Positions 6,916-13,653 are shown, counted from the first letter of the stretch. The stretch: DNA of 13,653 nt from an uncultured Eubacteriales bacterium (GCA_900313125.1 OMPZ01000038.1:1-13653); one strand, 5' to 3'. Notes: generated by a model from the letters alone, not told the origin. Numbers and translations: made by a program.

Positions 6916-7452
6916 TTATTTCGGGAAAACCGGGAGCTTCTCGAGGAAAATGATATCGTCTCTGTCGGCTGCTTCGCCCTCTGCGAGCACAGCCGCCTTG
7001 CCTACGATGATGCCGCCTGCGCGGTCAACGAGCTTTTCGAGCGCCTCGAGCGACGCGCCCGTACTGATAACATCGTCAACGATGAGCACGCGCTTGCCCT
7101 TGAGTCTGTTGGCTCTGCTCTCGGCTAAACAAAGCTTCTGAACAGCCTTTGTCGTTATCGACTGCACCTCGCAGAAAATCGGGTTATCGTCATAGACCTT
7201 GACCGATTTTCTTGCGATCTCGTAATCACCGCAGCCGATACGCGCCATTTCATAGCAAAGCGGGATACCCTTAGCCTCCGCCGTAACTACGATATCGTGC
7301 TCGGGGCATTTTTTGATAAGCTCAGCAGCGGCAGCCGTTGTTATCTCGACGTCGCCGAACATAACGAACGCCGCAATATCGAGGTGTTCGCTCACCTCGC
7401 ACAAAGGCAGCTCACGCTCAAGGCCTGCTATTTTCATTTTATAACTTTCCAT
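6916..7452 (-). CDS. Adenine phosphoribosyltransferase-like PRTase
   Basis: A type I phosphoribosyltransferase of 178 residues. The PRPP-binding loop VLIVDDVISTGAS (122-134) carries the paired acidic residues and the TG turn. An upstream TAEAKGIPL segment (58-65) matches the APT-type loop that contacts PRPP. The likely reaction is a purine base plus PRPP giving a nucleotide and pyrophosphate, in cytosolic purine salvage. It resembles a Clostridia group usually labelled adenine phosphoribosyltransferase, but the base-binding hood differs from classical APT, so the base is not certain and no symbol is given. The ATG at 7452 is supported by AAGGAAG 10 nt upstream; an ATG at 7460 is out of frame. 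It lies 59 nt after the HIT gene in the same probable operon. Confidence 0.85.
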   Translation of the reverse strand: MESYKMKIAGLERELPLCEVSEHLDIAAFVMFGDVEITTAAAAELIKKCPEHDIVVTAEAKGIPLCYEMARIGCGDYEIARKSVKVYDDNPIFCEVQSITTKAVQKLCLAESRANRLKGKRVLIVDDVISTGASLEALEKLVDRAGGIIVGKAAVLAEGEAADRDDIIFLEKLPVFPK

Positions 7453-7511
7453 TTTGACATTACTTCCTTAATTCGCTGTAGTTTTCTGATGAGTTTGCGT
7501 TTGAGCGGCTT

Positions 7512-7850
7512 TCAGATGATCTTTTCGCCGAGCGTTTTGCCGCCGAGAAGATGGAAATGCAGGTGCTTGACTGTCTGACCTGCGTCCTCGCCGCAGTTAT
7601 TGATGATCCTGAACCCGTTATCGAGACCGAGATTTTTGGCGATCTCCTTCGCTGCGAGGAAAACTCTGCCGACAAGCTCCGCGTCCTCCTGCTCGAGGTC
7701 GAACGCGCTCGCGATATGCTTTTTCGGCACGATAAGCACATGAACGGGCGTTTGCGGGTTAAGGTCGTTGAAAGCAACGACGTACTCGTCCTCATAGACC
7801 TTTGTTGAAGGGATATTGCCCTTTATTATCTCACAAAATACACAATCCAT
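7512..7850 (-). CDS. hinT: HinT-like histidine triad (HIT) hydrolase
   Basis: A 112-residue HIT-domain protein. The catalytic triad HLHFH (His96, His98, His100) is followed by LLGG, which is typical of the Hint branch that hydrolyses AMP-lysine and other nucleoside phosphoramidates. Cys3 and Cys6, together with His45 and His96, form the Hint-type structural zinc site. The N-terminal FxDLNPQTPVHVLIVPK strand pair is also classic. The start ATG at 7850 has AAGGAG 9 nt upstream. It is the first gene after the promoter at 7907-7935 and appears to lead the operon through to the DUF3006 gene. The physiological substrate is unknown. Confidence 0.92.
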   Translation of the reverse strand: MDCVFCEIIKGNIPSTKVYEDEYVVAFNDLNPQTPVHVLIVPKKHIASAFDLEQEDAELVGRVFLAAKEIAKNLGLDNGFRIINNCGEDAGQTVKHLHFHLLGGKTLGEKII

Positions 7851-7906
7851 AATTTGTATCTCCTTAAAATAACCAACTGCCGCCGCGCGGCTCTATATAC
7901 GGTATA

Positions 7907-7935
7907 ATTTTACCATATTCTCACCCAATTGTCAA
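7907..7935 (-). promoter_or_regulatory. Sigma-A promoter of the HIT-comEC-holA operon
   Basis: On the minus strand a perfect -35 TTGACA (7935-7930) and -10 TAAAAT (7912-7907) are separated by 17 nt. The start site should lie near 7900, inside a small TATACGGTATA near-palindrome (7896-7906), leaving a leader of about 50 nt before the HIT gene. No other clear promoter is seen down to the DUF3006 gene. Confidence 0.85.
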
Positions 7936-8001
7936 AACTTTATTTCGATTGCGCGTTTTTACTTTGTCTAAGGCACAACTCTCGTCCCGCGCGGCTCGGC
8001 G

Positions 8002-8032
8002 CGTCCAACGCGCCTACCTTGTTTAGGCGCGG
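8002..8032. repeat. 31-bp hairpin repeat, copy A
   Basis: It contains CGCGCCTA and its complement TAGGCGCG around a 7-nt loop, preceded by CGTCCAA. It matches 8457-8487 at 30 of 31 positions; the one difference is in the loop. Weaker similarity seems to continue outward on the left (CCCGC...), so it may be the remnant of a larger unit. Confidence 0.75.
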
Positions 8033-8050
8033 ACTATATATAAAACACAT

Positions 8051-8078
8051 GGCAGCTTAGTTTAGTTTTAAACCTGCC
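8051..8078. repeat. Small nested hairpin
   Basis: GGCAG (8051-8055) pairs with CTGCC (8074-8078), and GTTT (8060-8063) pairs with AAAC (8070-8073) inside it. On the plus strand it is followed by a U-rich stretch, but there is no plus-strand gene for it to end. It may be chance. Confidence 0.3.
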
Positions 8079-8204
8079 TTATTTTATTTCCATGACCCGC
8101 TTCGTTCCGACCTGACATAATTTTTGACAGAGAGAAATCTATAGTTCACAACAACACAGCACACACGAAAGCAAAATAGAGCGATGAAGTTGTCGGGGGT
8201 GATT

Positions 8205-8271
8205 CTTAAGAGGGGGTGGCTGCGACCGAAAACCCAATTTGAACGAGCCTTCGCAGCCACCCCCTCTTAAG
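8205..8271. repeat. Perfect 21-bp inverted repeat, GC-rich
   Basis: Arms at 8205-8225 and 8251-8271 are perfect reverse complements over 21 bp (CTTAAGAGGGGGTGGCTGCGA and its complement share the GGGGGTGG/CCACCCCC core), around a 25-nt loop. As RNA it would be a very stable stem. On the plus strand CGGTTTTTG follows, which resembles a terminator tail. No protein is encoded. It may be a MITE-like or REP-like repeat. Confidence 0.75.
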
Positions 8272-8280
8272 CGGTTTTTG

Positions 8281-8321
8281 CCTACTTTTGGACGCCCAAA
8301 AGTAGGTCGCCCAGCGGCGAC
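8281..8321. repeat. Two abutting hairpins
   Basis: CCTACTTTTGG (8281-8291) pairs perfectly with CCAAAAGTAGG (8296-8306) around the loop ACGC. GTCGCC (8306-8311) pairs with GGCGAC (8316-8321) around the loop CAGC. They share base 8306 and lie 9 bp from the 21-bp inverted repeat, so the three probably belong to one unit. Confidence 0.65.
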
Positions 8322-8409
8322 AGAGCGTCAAAAAGTAAAAAAACTCACCAACATAAATTCCAAAAGAAAACTATCGGTCTAAACCAAACAGAGAGTAAAA
8401 AATGTCTGT

Positions 8410-8453
8410 CGGTGCTTCGGCTGCGCCAAGGTCTCCCCCGGAGACCCGCACCG
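8410..8453. repeat. Three-way-junction structured repeat, copy 2
   Basis: The outer stem CGGTGC / GCACCG (8410-8415 / 8448-8453) encloses two arms. Arm 1 is TTCGGC / GCCAAG (8416-8421 / 8425-8430) with loop TGC and one bulged C. Arm 2 is a perfect GTCTCC / GGAGAC (8431-8436 / 8440-8445) with loop CCC. Order, orientation, loop sizes and the outer stem match copy 1 at 142-185, while arm 2 differs in sequence but keeps its pairing. It abuts the 31-bp hairpin repeat at the end of the MBL gene. Confidence 0.6.
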
Positions 8454-8456
8454 GCA

Positions 8457-8487
8457 CGTCCAACGCGCCTACATTGTTTAGGCGCGG
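8457..8487. repeat. 31-bp hairpin repeat, copy B, overlapping the MBL stop codon
   Basis: Same stem as copy A (CGCGCCTA/TAGGCGCG) with one loop difference. The heptamer CGTCCAA at 8457-8463 recurs at 8489-8495, flanking the hairpin as a direct repeat. The MBL gene ends inside it: the TAA at 8480-8478 is part of the repeat. Confidence 0.75.
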
Positions 8488-9455
8488 GCGTCCAAGCGGG
8501 TAGCTGTGATCGTCGTGTTTTCATCTGTTCCGTCGGTGAGGACGGCTATCGTGCCGGAAACGTCGGTGCGGTAGATCTCGCAGCCGCAGTCCATCAGGCG
8601 GCGTATCGTCTCGCCCGCGGGGAGGTATTCGCTTTCCTCCACCGATATCACCGCGTATTTCGGCGAGACCGCAGTCAAAAACTCCTCGCTCGACGAGCCT
8701 GCGCTGCCGTGGTGCGCGACGTACAGCAGATCGGCGCTGATATCCGCGCCGCCCGACAGAATGTCCCGTTCGGCACGGCTCGTGATATCGCCCGTGAACA
8801 GCGCGGAAAATTCCCCGCAGCAAAGCCGCAGAACGACCGAGTTGTCGTTTGACGCCTTGTAGACCTTCGCCGGGGAGATCACCTCGAGCGACGCGCCGCC
8901 GATCGCGATCTTTTCGCCCGCGATCGCGTATCCTATCGGTATCCCCTGCCGCTCAAGCACGCCCGACAGCTCGCCGTACAAGTCGCTTTCGCAAGTTTTG
9001 CTGTATTCGCAGGTGAGAAAGCGCTCGATCCCGACCTTTTCGGCGACCTCGGGAAAGCTGCCAATGTGGTCGCTGTCGGGGTGTGTCAGCACGGCAAGCT
9101 CAAGGGCGTCGATGCCGAGATAGTCAAACGTCTGCATAATGTCGAACTGCGCCTTTTCACGTCCGCAGTCGATCAGCGCGTCTCGTTCGCCGTGAATTAT
9201 CGCGCAGCCCGCGCTGCCGCAGTCGGGGAAATACACCGAAAGCGGGTATCTCTCCGACGCGGAGTACACCGACTCAAGCCCGGTCATTGTGAACAGCGAG
9301 CGCACCGCGCCCGGCGCGAAAATGCTCAAAGCCGCCGCAGCAGCAAAAGCTGTCACGGCGGCGATCTCTTTGAATTTACGTTTCTTGAAAGCGGAGTTCT
9401 CCGATGTTTTGGCAATGTTGTTCGTTGCTTTTGAATTATCAGCCTTCCGCAGCAC
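8478..9455 (-). CDS. Membrane-anchored ComEC-type MBL-fold hydrolase
   Basis: A 325-residue protein with a basic N-terminus, one transmembrane anchor (about 30-50) and an extracytoplasmic MBL domain. All the usual motifs are present: the metal site THPDSDH (124-130), the NDNSVVLRL strand (203-211), TGD (221-223) and AHHGS (247-251). This pattern is that of the C-terminal domain of ComEC and of stand-alone ComEC-like MBL proteins, believed to hydrolyse nucleic acids or phosphodiesters. The start is GTG at 9455, overlapping the ftsK end by 17 nt, with AGGAAG 7 nt upstream inside ftsK; no later start has comparable support. Its last three codons and stop lie in a dispersed repeat (8457-8487), so the original C-terminus may have been altered. 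It may supply the activity that ComEC here has lost. Confidence 0.85.
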   Translation of the reverse strand: MLRKADNSKATNNIAKTSENSAFKKRKFKEIAAVTAFAAAAALSIFAPGAVRSLFTMTGLESVYSASERYPLSVYFPDCGSAGCAIIHGERDALIDCGREKAQFDIMQTFDYLGIDALELAVLTHPDSDHIGSFPEVAEKVGIERFLTCEYSKTCESDLYGELSGVLERQGIPIGYAIAGEKIAIGGASLEVISPAKVYKASNDNSVVLRLCCGEFSALFTGDITSRAERDILSGGADISADLLYVAHHGSAGSSSEEFLTAVSPKYAVISVEESEYLPAGETIRRLMDCGCEIYRTDVSGTIAVLTDGTDENTTITATRLDARA

Positions 9456-12123
9456 CCGAGATCTTCCTTTCTATATATTCCTGCTGAGTTATCAGCACCT
9501 TGCGCGACTTGCTGCCCTCGTGCGGCCCGACGATACCCATCTGTTCCATCGTGTCGATAAGTCGTCCGGCGCGCGCGTAGCCTACGCGCAGCTTTCTCTG
9601 CAATAGCGACGTAGACGCCTGCCCAAGCTCGACGACAGCCTTGATCGCGTCCTCAAGCATCTGGTCGGAATCGTCGATATCATCTGCGTCCGGCTCCTTC
9701 GCGCCGCCGCCCTTAACGCCGACGTTTTCGCTGATACGGTCGATCTCCTCGGAGATGTCGTTGTCGTAGTCGCTCGTTGCGTGCTCCTTGATGAAGTCGG
9801 TCACTACCTCGATGTCCTCGTCGGACGAAAATCCGCCCTGAACGCGTACGGGCTTCGGAACGCCGACAGGCATATACAGCATGTCGCCCTTACCGATGAG
9901 CTTTTCGCCGCCGCCCGTGTCGAGTATCGTTTTTGAATCGACGTAAGAAGCGACCTTCAGCGAGATACGGCTTGGGATATTCGCCTTGATAACGCCCGTG
10001 ATGACGTTTACCGACGGTCTCTGCGTCGCGATGACGAGGTGCATTCCCGCTGCTCTCGCCTTCTGAGCGAGGCGGCAGATGTAGTCCTCGACCTCGCCGG
10101 GCGCCGCCATCATGAGATCGGCAAGCTCGTCTATCGCAATGATGATCTTCGGCATTTTCTTTTTTGCCTTCGGCGGAACAAATTCGCCGTTGACGACCTC
10201 TCCCTCGCCCTGCTCTTCAAGCTCCTCGGGCGTCATTGTGGCGAGGTTTTTCTCGACCATCCTGTTGTAGCTGTCAATATCCTTCACGTTGTAGAGAGAC
10301 AGCTCCTTGTAGCGATCCTCCATTTCGGTGACAGCCCAGCCGAGCGCGCCTGCCGCCTTCTTGACGTCGGACACAACTGGCACGAGCAGATGCGGAATGC
10401 CCTTGTACTTTGAAAATTCAACGAGCTTCGGGTCAATGAGTATCATCTTCACCTCGTCGGGAGTGGCGCGGAAAAGAATGCTCATGAGAATGGAGTTCAC
10501 GCAGACCGATTTACCCGAGCCGGTCGTTCCGGCGATGAGCAGGTGCGGCATTTTTGCGAGATCCATCATGACGATCTTTCCTGCAACGTCCTTACCGATG
10601 ACGCATTCGAGCTTTTTGTTTTTCCTGTTCTTGTTGAACTCGGCGGATTCAAGCAGCTCGCGCATCGTGACGGAGGTTATCGTTTTGTTCGGTATCTCGA
10701 CGCCGATAGCCGGCTTGCCCGGGATAGGCGCTTCCATACGCACGCCGCCCTCCGCTGCGAGGTTGAGCGCGATATCGTCCGACAGCCCCGTGATCTTCGA
10801 GATCTTCACGCCGGGCGCAGGCTGTATCTCGTATCTTGTGACGGACGGTCCGCGGCAATAGCCGACGATCTTCGCGCCGACGGAGAAGCTTTCGAGCGTC
10901 TCGATCAGCTTGCGCGCGTTTTCTTTAAGCTCGCGCTCGTAGCTCACGTTTGCCGACTTGCCCTCGGTGAGCAGCTCCGTCGGCGGATAAATATACGACT
11001 TCTTGTTTCTCTTTTTGTCGGCGGACTTCTTCGCGGCAGGCTTCGGCTTTACTTCCTCCGCCTTCGGGAAGCTGTTCTCCTTCGAGAGCGTTATCTCCTT
11101 TGCCGCCTTCGCCGCTTCGGGGCGGTAGCCCTGCTCGACCGTATCGAGGAAGTCCTCGCCGAAAATGTCGGCAAAAAGCTCGTCGTCGTCGCTTTGCGGC
11201 TTTTTCTCCGTCAGCGGCTTTGCAGGCTCGTCTATGTCTATGTCGATGCTGTACGCCTCTTCGCGCTGCACCTGCTCCTCGTCGTCCTCCTCCGGCTCTT
11301 CGGGGAAGTAATCGTCGTCGTCGTCAAAAAGCTCCTCCGACAAGACGGGCGACTGCGGCAGCTCCTGCTCGTATTCGTCATCATACGATCCGTCGTCTCT
11401 AAGCTCGTCTATACTAAACTCGTCGTAACCGTCGTCGAAATACTCCTCGCCTTCGATCCTTTCCGCTTTGCCGCCGACAAGCTTGTCCTTTATCGTTTTG
11501 ATAAGCTGCGACACCTTCCGCGAAAGCGCGTGAACCGCCTTCGTGTAGATGCTCTTGACGGGAATGTCGAGCGCGAACACGATCAGTATGAGCAGGATAA
11601 GTATTATCAGTATCTTCGCCGGGATAACGCCGAACAGCTTGATGAACGGCGCGCCTGTGATGAAGCCGAGCGCGCCGCCGCCCTTGTAGACGACGCCGTT
11701 TGTGAACGCGCCGCGGATATCGAACTCGCCGTCATAGCCGAATATGTATACGCAGGCGTTGAGCGCGACCACAAGACCCGACGCAAACGACGCGCGGAAC
11801 AAAAGCCGCGGCAGCTCGCGGTCGAGCATGGTCGCTATCGCGAGAAACAAAAGCAGACACGGCCAGAATAGTGACAGCATACTGCAAACGCCGCGCACCG
11901 CGTTGTGCGCCCACAGCCAGAGCATATCTCCGGGAATGAATATCACAGCGGCGAGAACGACCGCCGCTATGAACATTATGAGCGAGCGCCGCTGCTTTAT
12001 GGCAATGTCGGCGCCGTCGTTTTTCGGCTTATCGCCGCCCGAGGGCATTTTGTCCTTCGGCTCGCTCTTCTTGAGCGACGGGCGCTTCACCGTTTTTTTC
12101 TTTTCCTTCTTTTCTTCAGCCAA
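9439..12123 (-). CDS. ftsK: DNA translocase FtsK/SpoIIIE
   Basis: Hexameric ATP-driven pump that clears chromosomal DNA through the division or sporulation septum. This 894-residue protein has a lysine-rich start, then four transmembrane segments (about 47-65, 75-98, 108-128, 163-185). A long acidic Asp/Glu-rich linker (about 225-330) follows. The motor has Walker A AGTTGSGKS (531-539, Lys538) and Walker B AIDELADL with Asp665-Glu666. The C-terminal gamma winged helix (about 825-885), with the RKLRVGYARAGRLID helix, reads polarity sequences in DNA. The start is TTG at 12123-12121, with GGAG 10 nt upstream, 31 nt after uppP. Lying two genes after tepA matches the tepA-spoIIIE neighbourhood of Bacillus. 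Sequence alone does not say whether it acts in division, sporulation or both. Confidence 0.96.
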   Translation of the reverse strand: MAEEKKEKKKTVKRPSLKKSEPKDKMPSGGDKPKNDGADIAIKQRRSLIMFIAAVVLAAVIFIPGDMLWLWAHNAVRGVCSMLSLFWPCLLLFLAIATMLDRELPRLLFRASFASGLVVALNACVYIFGYDGEFDIRGAFTNGVVYKGGGALGFITGAPFIKLFGVIPAKILIILILLILIVFALDIPVKSIYTKAVHALSRKVSQLIKTIKDKLVGGKAERIEGEEYFDDGYDEFSIDELRDDGSYDDEYEQELPQSPVLSEELFDDDDDYFPEEPEEDDEEQVQREEAYSIDIDIDEPAKPLTEKKPQSDDDELFADIFGEDFLDTVEQGYRPEAAKAAKEITLSKENSFPKAEEVKPKPAAKKSADKKRNKKSYIYPPTELLTEGKSANVSYERELKENARKLIETLESFSVGAKIVGYCRGPSVTRYEIQPAPGVKISKITGLSDDIALNLAAEGGVRMEAPIPGKPAIGVEIPNKTITSVTMRELLESAEFNKNRKNKKLECVIGKDVAGKIVMMDLAKMPHLLIAGTTGSGKSVCVNSILMSILFRATPDEVKMILIDPKLVEFSKYKGIPHLLVPVVSDVKKAAGALGWAVTEMEDRYKELSLYNVKDIDSYNRMVEKNLATMTPEELEEQGEGEVVNGEFVPPKAKKKMPKIIIAIDELADLMMAAPGEVEDYICRLAQKARAAGMHLVIATQRPSVNVITGVIKANIPSRISLKVASYVDSKTILDTGGGEKLIGKGDMLYMPVGVPKPVRVQGGFSSDEDIEVVTDFIKEHATSDYDNDISEEIDRISENVGVKGGGAKEPDADDIDDSDQMLEDAIKAVVELGQASTSLLQRKLRVGYARAGRLIDTMEQMGIVGPHEGSKSRKVLITQQEYIERKISGAAEG

Positions 12124-12154
12124 CTTGGTTTCACTCCATTAGAATAACTGTGCA

Positions 12155-13120
12155 TCAGCCGAACGTGAGGGGCTGACCGCTGAAAATGTTGTTGCCGGAC
12201 TTAAGCTCGATAATGCCGATCACTACGATCGCGATGCCGACTACAGCCGTGTAAACTACGAAAACGCCCGTTCTGTCCTTTTCGAGCATCCATTTGAAAA
12301 GCATGATCGCGAAGAAGCCCACTATCATAGCGGCGATCATGCCGGCTACCATTGCGCCTGTGCTGAGCTGGAGAGTGTCCTGCGTTCCCTGCGCCTTGAA
12401 CGCATCTATCGACTCAAGAAGCGCCGCCGCGATTATCGACGGGATACCGAGCACGAACGCGTAGTCGAGCGATACCTGCTTGCTGAGCCCTCTCAGTTCG
12501 CCCATTGCAAGCGTTGAGCCCGAGCGCGAAAGTCCGGGGAAAACAGCCGCAAGACACTGAGCCAGACCGATAAACACGGCATCGACCGTTTTCATGCGGC
12601 GTCTGCCGGGAGTTTCGCTGTTTGAGCGCGCCGCGTATTTTTTCGCAGTATTCTCCATCGCCTTAACGCCGACCCAGAGCAAAAGCGAGGTCGCGAGCAG
12701 CGCAAAGCCCGTGATGATGAAGTAGCCCGTGTTGCCCTGCCAGATCTCGGCGAGGTCTTTGGCGTTGAGTCCGCCCGCGCCCGGTATCGGCACGAAAAGC
12801 AGGAACAGCGGCACAAGACCAAGCACGATCATGACGAGCAGATTGGTGTCGCCGCTCATTTTGCTCCAACGGAATTTTCCGGTAAAAACGTCCTTGATAA
12901 GCGCGAAAAACGCCTTGATGAGCCGCAGTATCAGCTTGTGGTAAACGACGCACACGCTGACGAGCGTACCGACGTGCAGCATTACGTTGAAGAAGAGGTT
13001 GCCCTCCATGTCAACGCCCATGATGTGCTGGAAAATGGTAAGGTGACCGCTGCTGCTGACCGGCAGAAATTCGGTCAGACCCTGTACGATGCCAAGTATG
13101 ATTGCTTCAAGAATATTCAT
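12155..13120 (-). CDS. uppP: Undecaprenyl-diphosphatase UppP/BacA
   Basis: Integral membrane enzyme that dephosphorylates undecaprenyl pyrophosphate so the lipid carrier can be reused in peptidoglycan and wall polymer synthesis; it also gives bacitracin resistance. Both catalytic signatures are visible: QGLTEFLPVSSSGH (13-26, including Glu17) and PGLSRSGST (195-203). At 321 residues it is longer than the usual ~270; extra length lies in the region 78-125 and in a basic stretch at about 155-178. The ATG at 13120 has AAGGGG 9 nt upstream; a 27-codon in-frame extension further up is not protein-like and crosses a hairpin. It follows tepA and precedes ftsK. Confidence 0.95.
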   Translation of the reverse strand: MNILEAIILGIVQGLTEFLPVSSSGHLTIFQHIMGVDMEGNLFFNVMLHVGTLVSVCVVYHKLILRLIKAFFALIKDVFTGKFRWSKMSGDTNLLVMIVLGLVPLFLLFVPIPGAGGLNAKDLAEIWQGNTGYFIITGFALLATSLLLWVGVKAMENTAKKYAARSNSETPGRRRMKTVDAVFIGLAQCLAAVFPGLSRSGSTLAMGELRGLSKQVSLDYAFVLGIPSIIAAALLESIDAFKAQGTQDTLQLSTGAMVAGMIAAMIVGFFAIMLFKWMLEKDRTGVFVVYTAVVGIAIVVIGIIELKSGNNIFSGQPLTFG

Positions 13121-13173
13121 AGTATGTAACCCCTTTTTGAATATTGTCAGATGAAGTAGTGAAGCTCCTCTGT

Positions 13174-13212
13174 GAGACTGCGCCGCATGACAGATACACA
13201 CGGCGCGGTCTC
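13174..13212. repeat. 12-bp hairpin in the tepA-uppP gap
   Basis: GAGACTGCGCCG (13174-13185) pairs with CGGCGCGGTCTC (13201-13212) with one G-U/T-G position and a 15-nt loop. It begins about 6 nt after the tepA stop. On the minus strand no U-run follows, so it is more likely an mRNA-stabilising or partly attenuating stem than a full terminator; the U-run is on the plus side. Confidence 0.5.
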
Positions 13213-13218
13213 GAATTT

Positions 13219-13653
13219 TTAAGATGCGCTCTTTTGGGCTTTTATCATTTCCCTGAGCTTTTCGAGAGCAAGGCTGAGATTCCCCACGCTGTCGATAAGA
13301 CCTGCGCGGACAGCTTCTTTGCCTTCGAGCACGGTGCCCACGTCCATTGCAAGCTCGCCCGTCGTCATGACGAGGTCGTTGTACCGCTCGGCGGATATCA
13401 TCGAATTATCCGCGACGAAATTGTTGATACGCTGCTGCATTTTTCTGAAATACTCGAACGACTGCCGCGCGCCCAGCGTCATGCCGGTCGAACGCACGGG
13501 GTGGACGGTCATAGACGCGCTCGGCGCGATGAACGAATACTTGGCCGCGACCGCGAGCGGAACGCCGATCGAGTGACCGCCGCCCAGCACGAGCGACACC
13601 ACGGGCTTTTTCATGCCCGCCATCAGCTCGGCTATGGCAAGCCCGGCTTCGAT
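13219..13653 (-). CDS. tepA: TepA, ClpP-like translocation-enhancing protease (5' end missing)
   Basis: The C-terminal 144 residues of a ClpP/crotonase-fold serine protease; the reading frame is open to the right edge. The likely catalytic triad is the Ser in LGGGHSIGVPLA, the His in TVHPV, and the Asp in GLIDSVG, placed as in ClpP-class enzymes. The sequence follows the Bacillus TepA (YmfB) pattern, reported to aid protein export or degrade signal peptides. It sits near ftsK/spoIIIE, as in Bacillus, where tepA precedes spoIIIE. The C-terminus ends in a short basic helix. The start lies outside the window. Confidence 0.9.
   Translation of the reverse strand: MEAGLAIAELMAGMKKPVVSLVLGGGHSIGVPLAVAAKYSFIAPSASMTVHPVRSTGMTLGARQSFEYFRKMQQRINNFVADNSMISAERYNDLVMTTGELAMDVGTVLEGKEAVRAGLIDSVGNLSLALEKLREMIKAQKSAS

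Larger units (their letters stand above)
7936..8477. other. Gene-free gap filled with hairpin repeats
   Basis: This 540-bp stretch between the MBL gene and the HIT promoter has no ORF with a ribosome binding site or recognisable protein. It holds at least seven inverted repeats, listed separately (8002-8032, 8051-8078, 8205-8271, 8281-8306, 8306-8321, 8410-8453, 8457-8487). Between them lie AT-rich spacers (about 8079-8200 and 8322-8400) in which nothing was recognised. The density of perfect stems suggests a composite intergenic repeat or a cluster of several inserted ones. Confidence 0.6.

Noticed and set aside
8002..8487. CRISPR array
   Set aside because: Only two copies of the 31-bp repeat occur, 455 bp apart, without regular spacers or cas genes.
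8412..8852. A plus-strand open frame crossing the repeats and the MBL gene end
   Set aside because: It is Arg/Ala-rich, overlaps the real MBL gene in antisense and starts inside the three-way-junction repeat with no ribosome binding site.
10543..11871. A 442-codon open frame on the plus strand
   Set aside because: It lies antisense to ftsK, is dominated by Arg/Leu/Val repeats that mirror the codon bias and acidic linker of ftsK, and has no ribosome binding site or recognisable domain.
13147..13188. A 13-codon leader peptide (MRRSLTEELHYFI) ahead of uppP
   Set aside because: It has no ribosome binding site, starts in the loop of a hairpin and shows no run of regulatory codons.

Overview
The window looks like a chromosomal segment of a Gram-positive Clostridia bacterium, most likely a Ruminococcus/Oscillospiraceae-type gut Firmicute. 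The reasons are the gene content and order (TepA next to an FtsK/SpoIIIE translocase as in Bacillus, ComEC followed by HolA, an RNase M5), strong AGGAGG-like ribosome binding sites, TTG/GTG starts on several genes, sigma-A type promoters, and GC-rich genes with AT-rich gaps. The genus is an inference from recalled protein similarity; no search was run. Every convincing gene is on the minus strand, so transcription runs from high to low coordinates. There are no tRNA or rRNA genes, CRISPR arrays, transposases or phage genes.

Reading in transcription order: (1) 13653-8478 holds the end of tepA (ClpP-like protease), uppP (undecaprenyl-diphosphatase), ftsK/spoIIIE (DNA translocase) and a membrane-anchored, ComEC-type metallo-beta-lactamase (MBL) fold protein. 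(2) 8477-7851 is a gene-free gap packed with hairpin repeats and ending in a good sigma-A promoter. (3) 7850-2846 is a compact likely operon: HinT-like HIT protein, APT-like phosphoribosyltransferase, comEC, holA, rnmV and a DUF3006 protein, the last three joined by 4-nt ATGA overlaps. (4) 2768-2286 is ybaK, behind an AT-rich inverted repeat. (5) 2129-294 is citrate synthase with its own near-consensus promoter, followed by a small membrane protein with a C-terminal zinc ribbon, then hairpins. (6) The first codons of another minus-strand gene run off the left edge at 21.

Functional themes are DNA uptake and replication (ComEC, HolA, FtsK, ComEC-type MBL), RNA and translation quality control (RNase M5, YbaK), envelope metabolism (UppP, TepA) and central carbon metabolism (citrate synthase).

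Two observations stand out. First, the MBL-like C-terminal domain of ComEC has lost all recognisable metal-binding motifs. An intact stand-alone ComEC-type MBL lies one unit upstream, and a DUF3006 protein, the usual partner of such MBLs, sits at the end of the comEC operon. This suggests a ComEC function split over separate polypeptides. Second, two non-coding sites 8 kb apart (142-185 and 8410-8453) fold into the same three-way junction with different but compensating bases in one arm. The second copy lies in a cluster of other hairpins, one of which supplies the stop codon of the MBL gene. This points to a family of dispersed structured repeats or RNAs.
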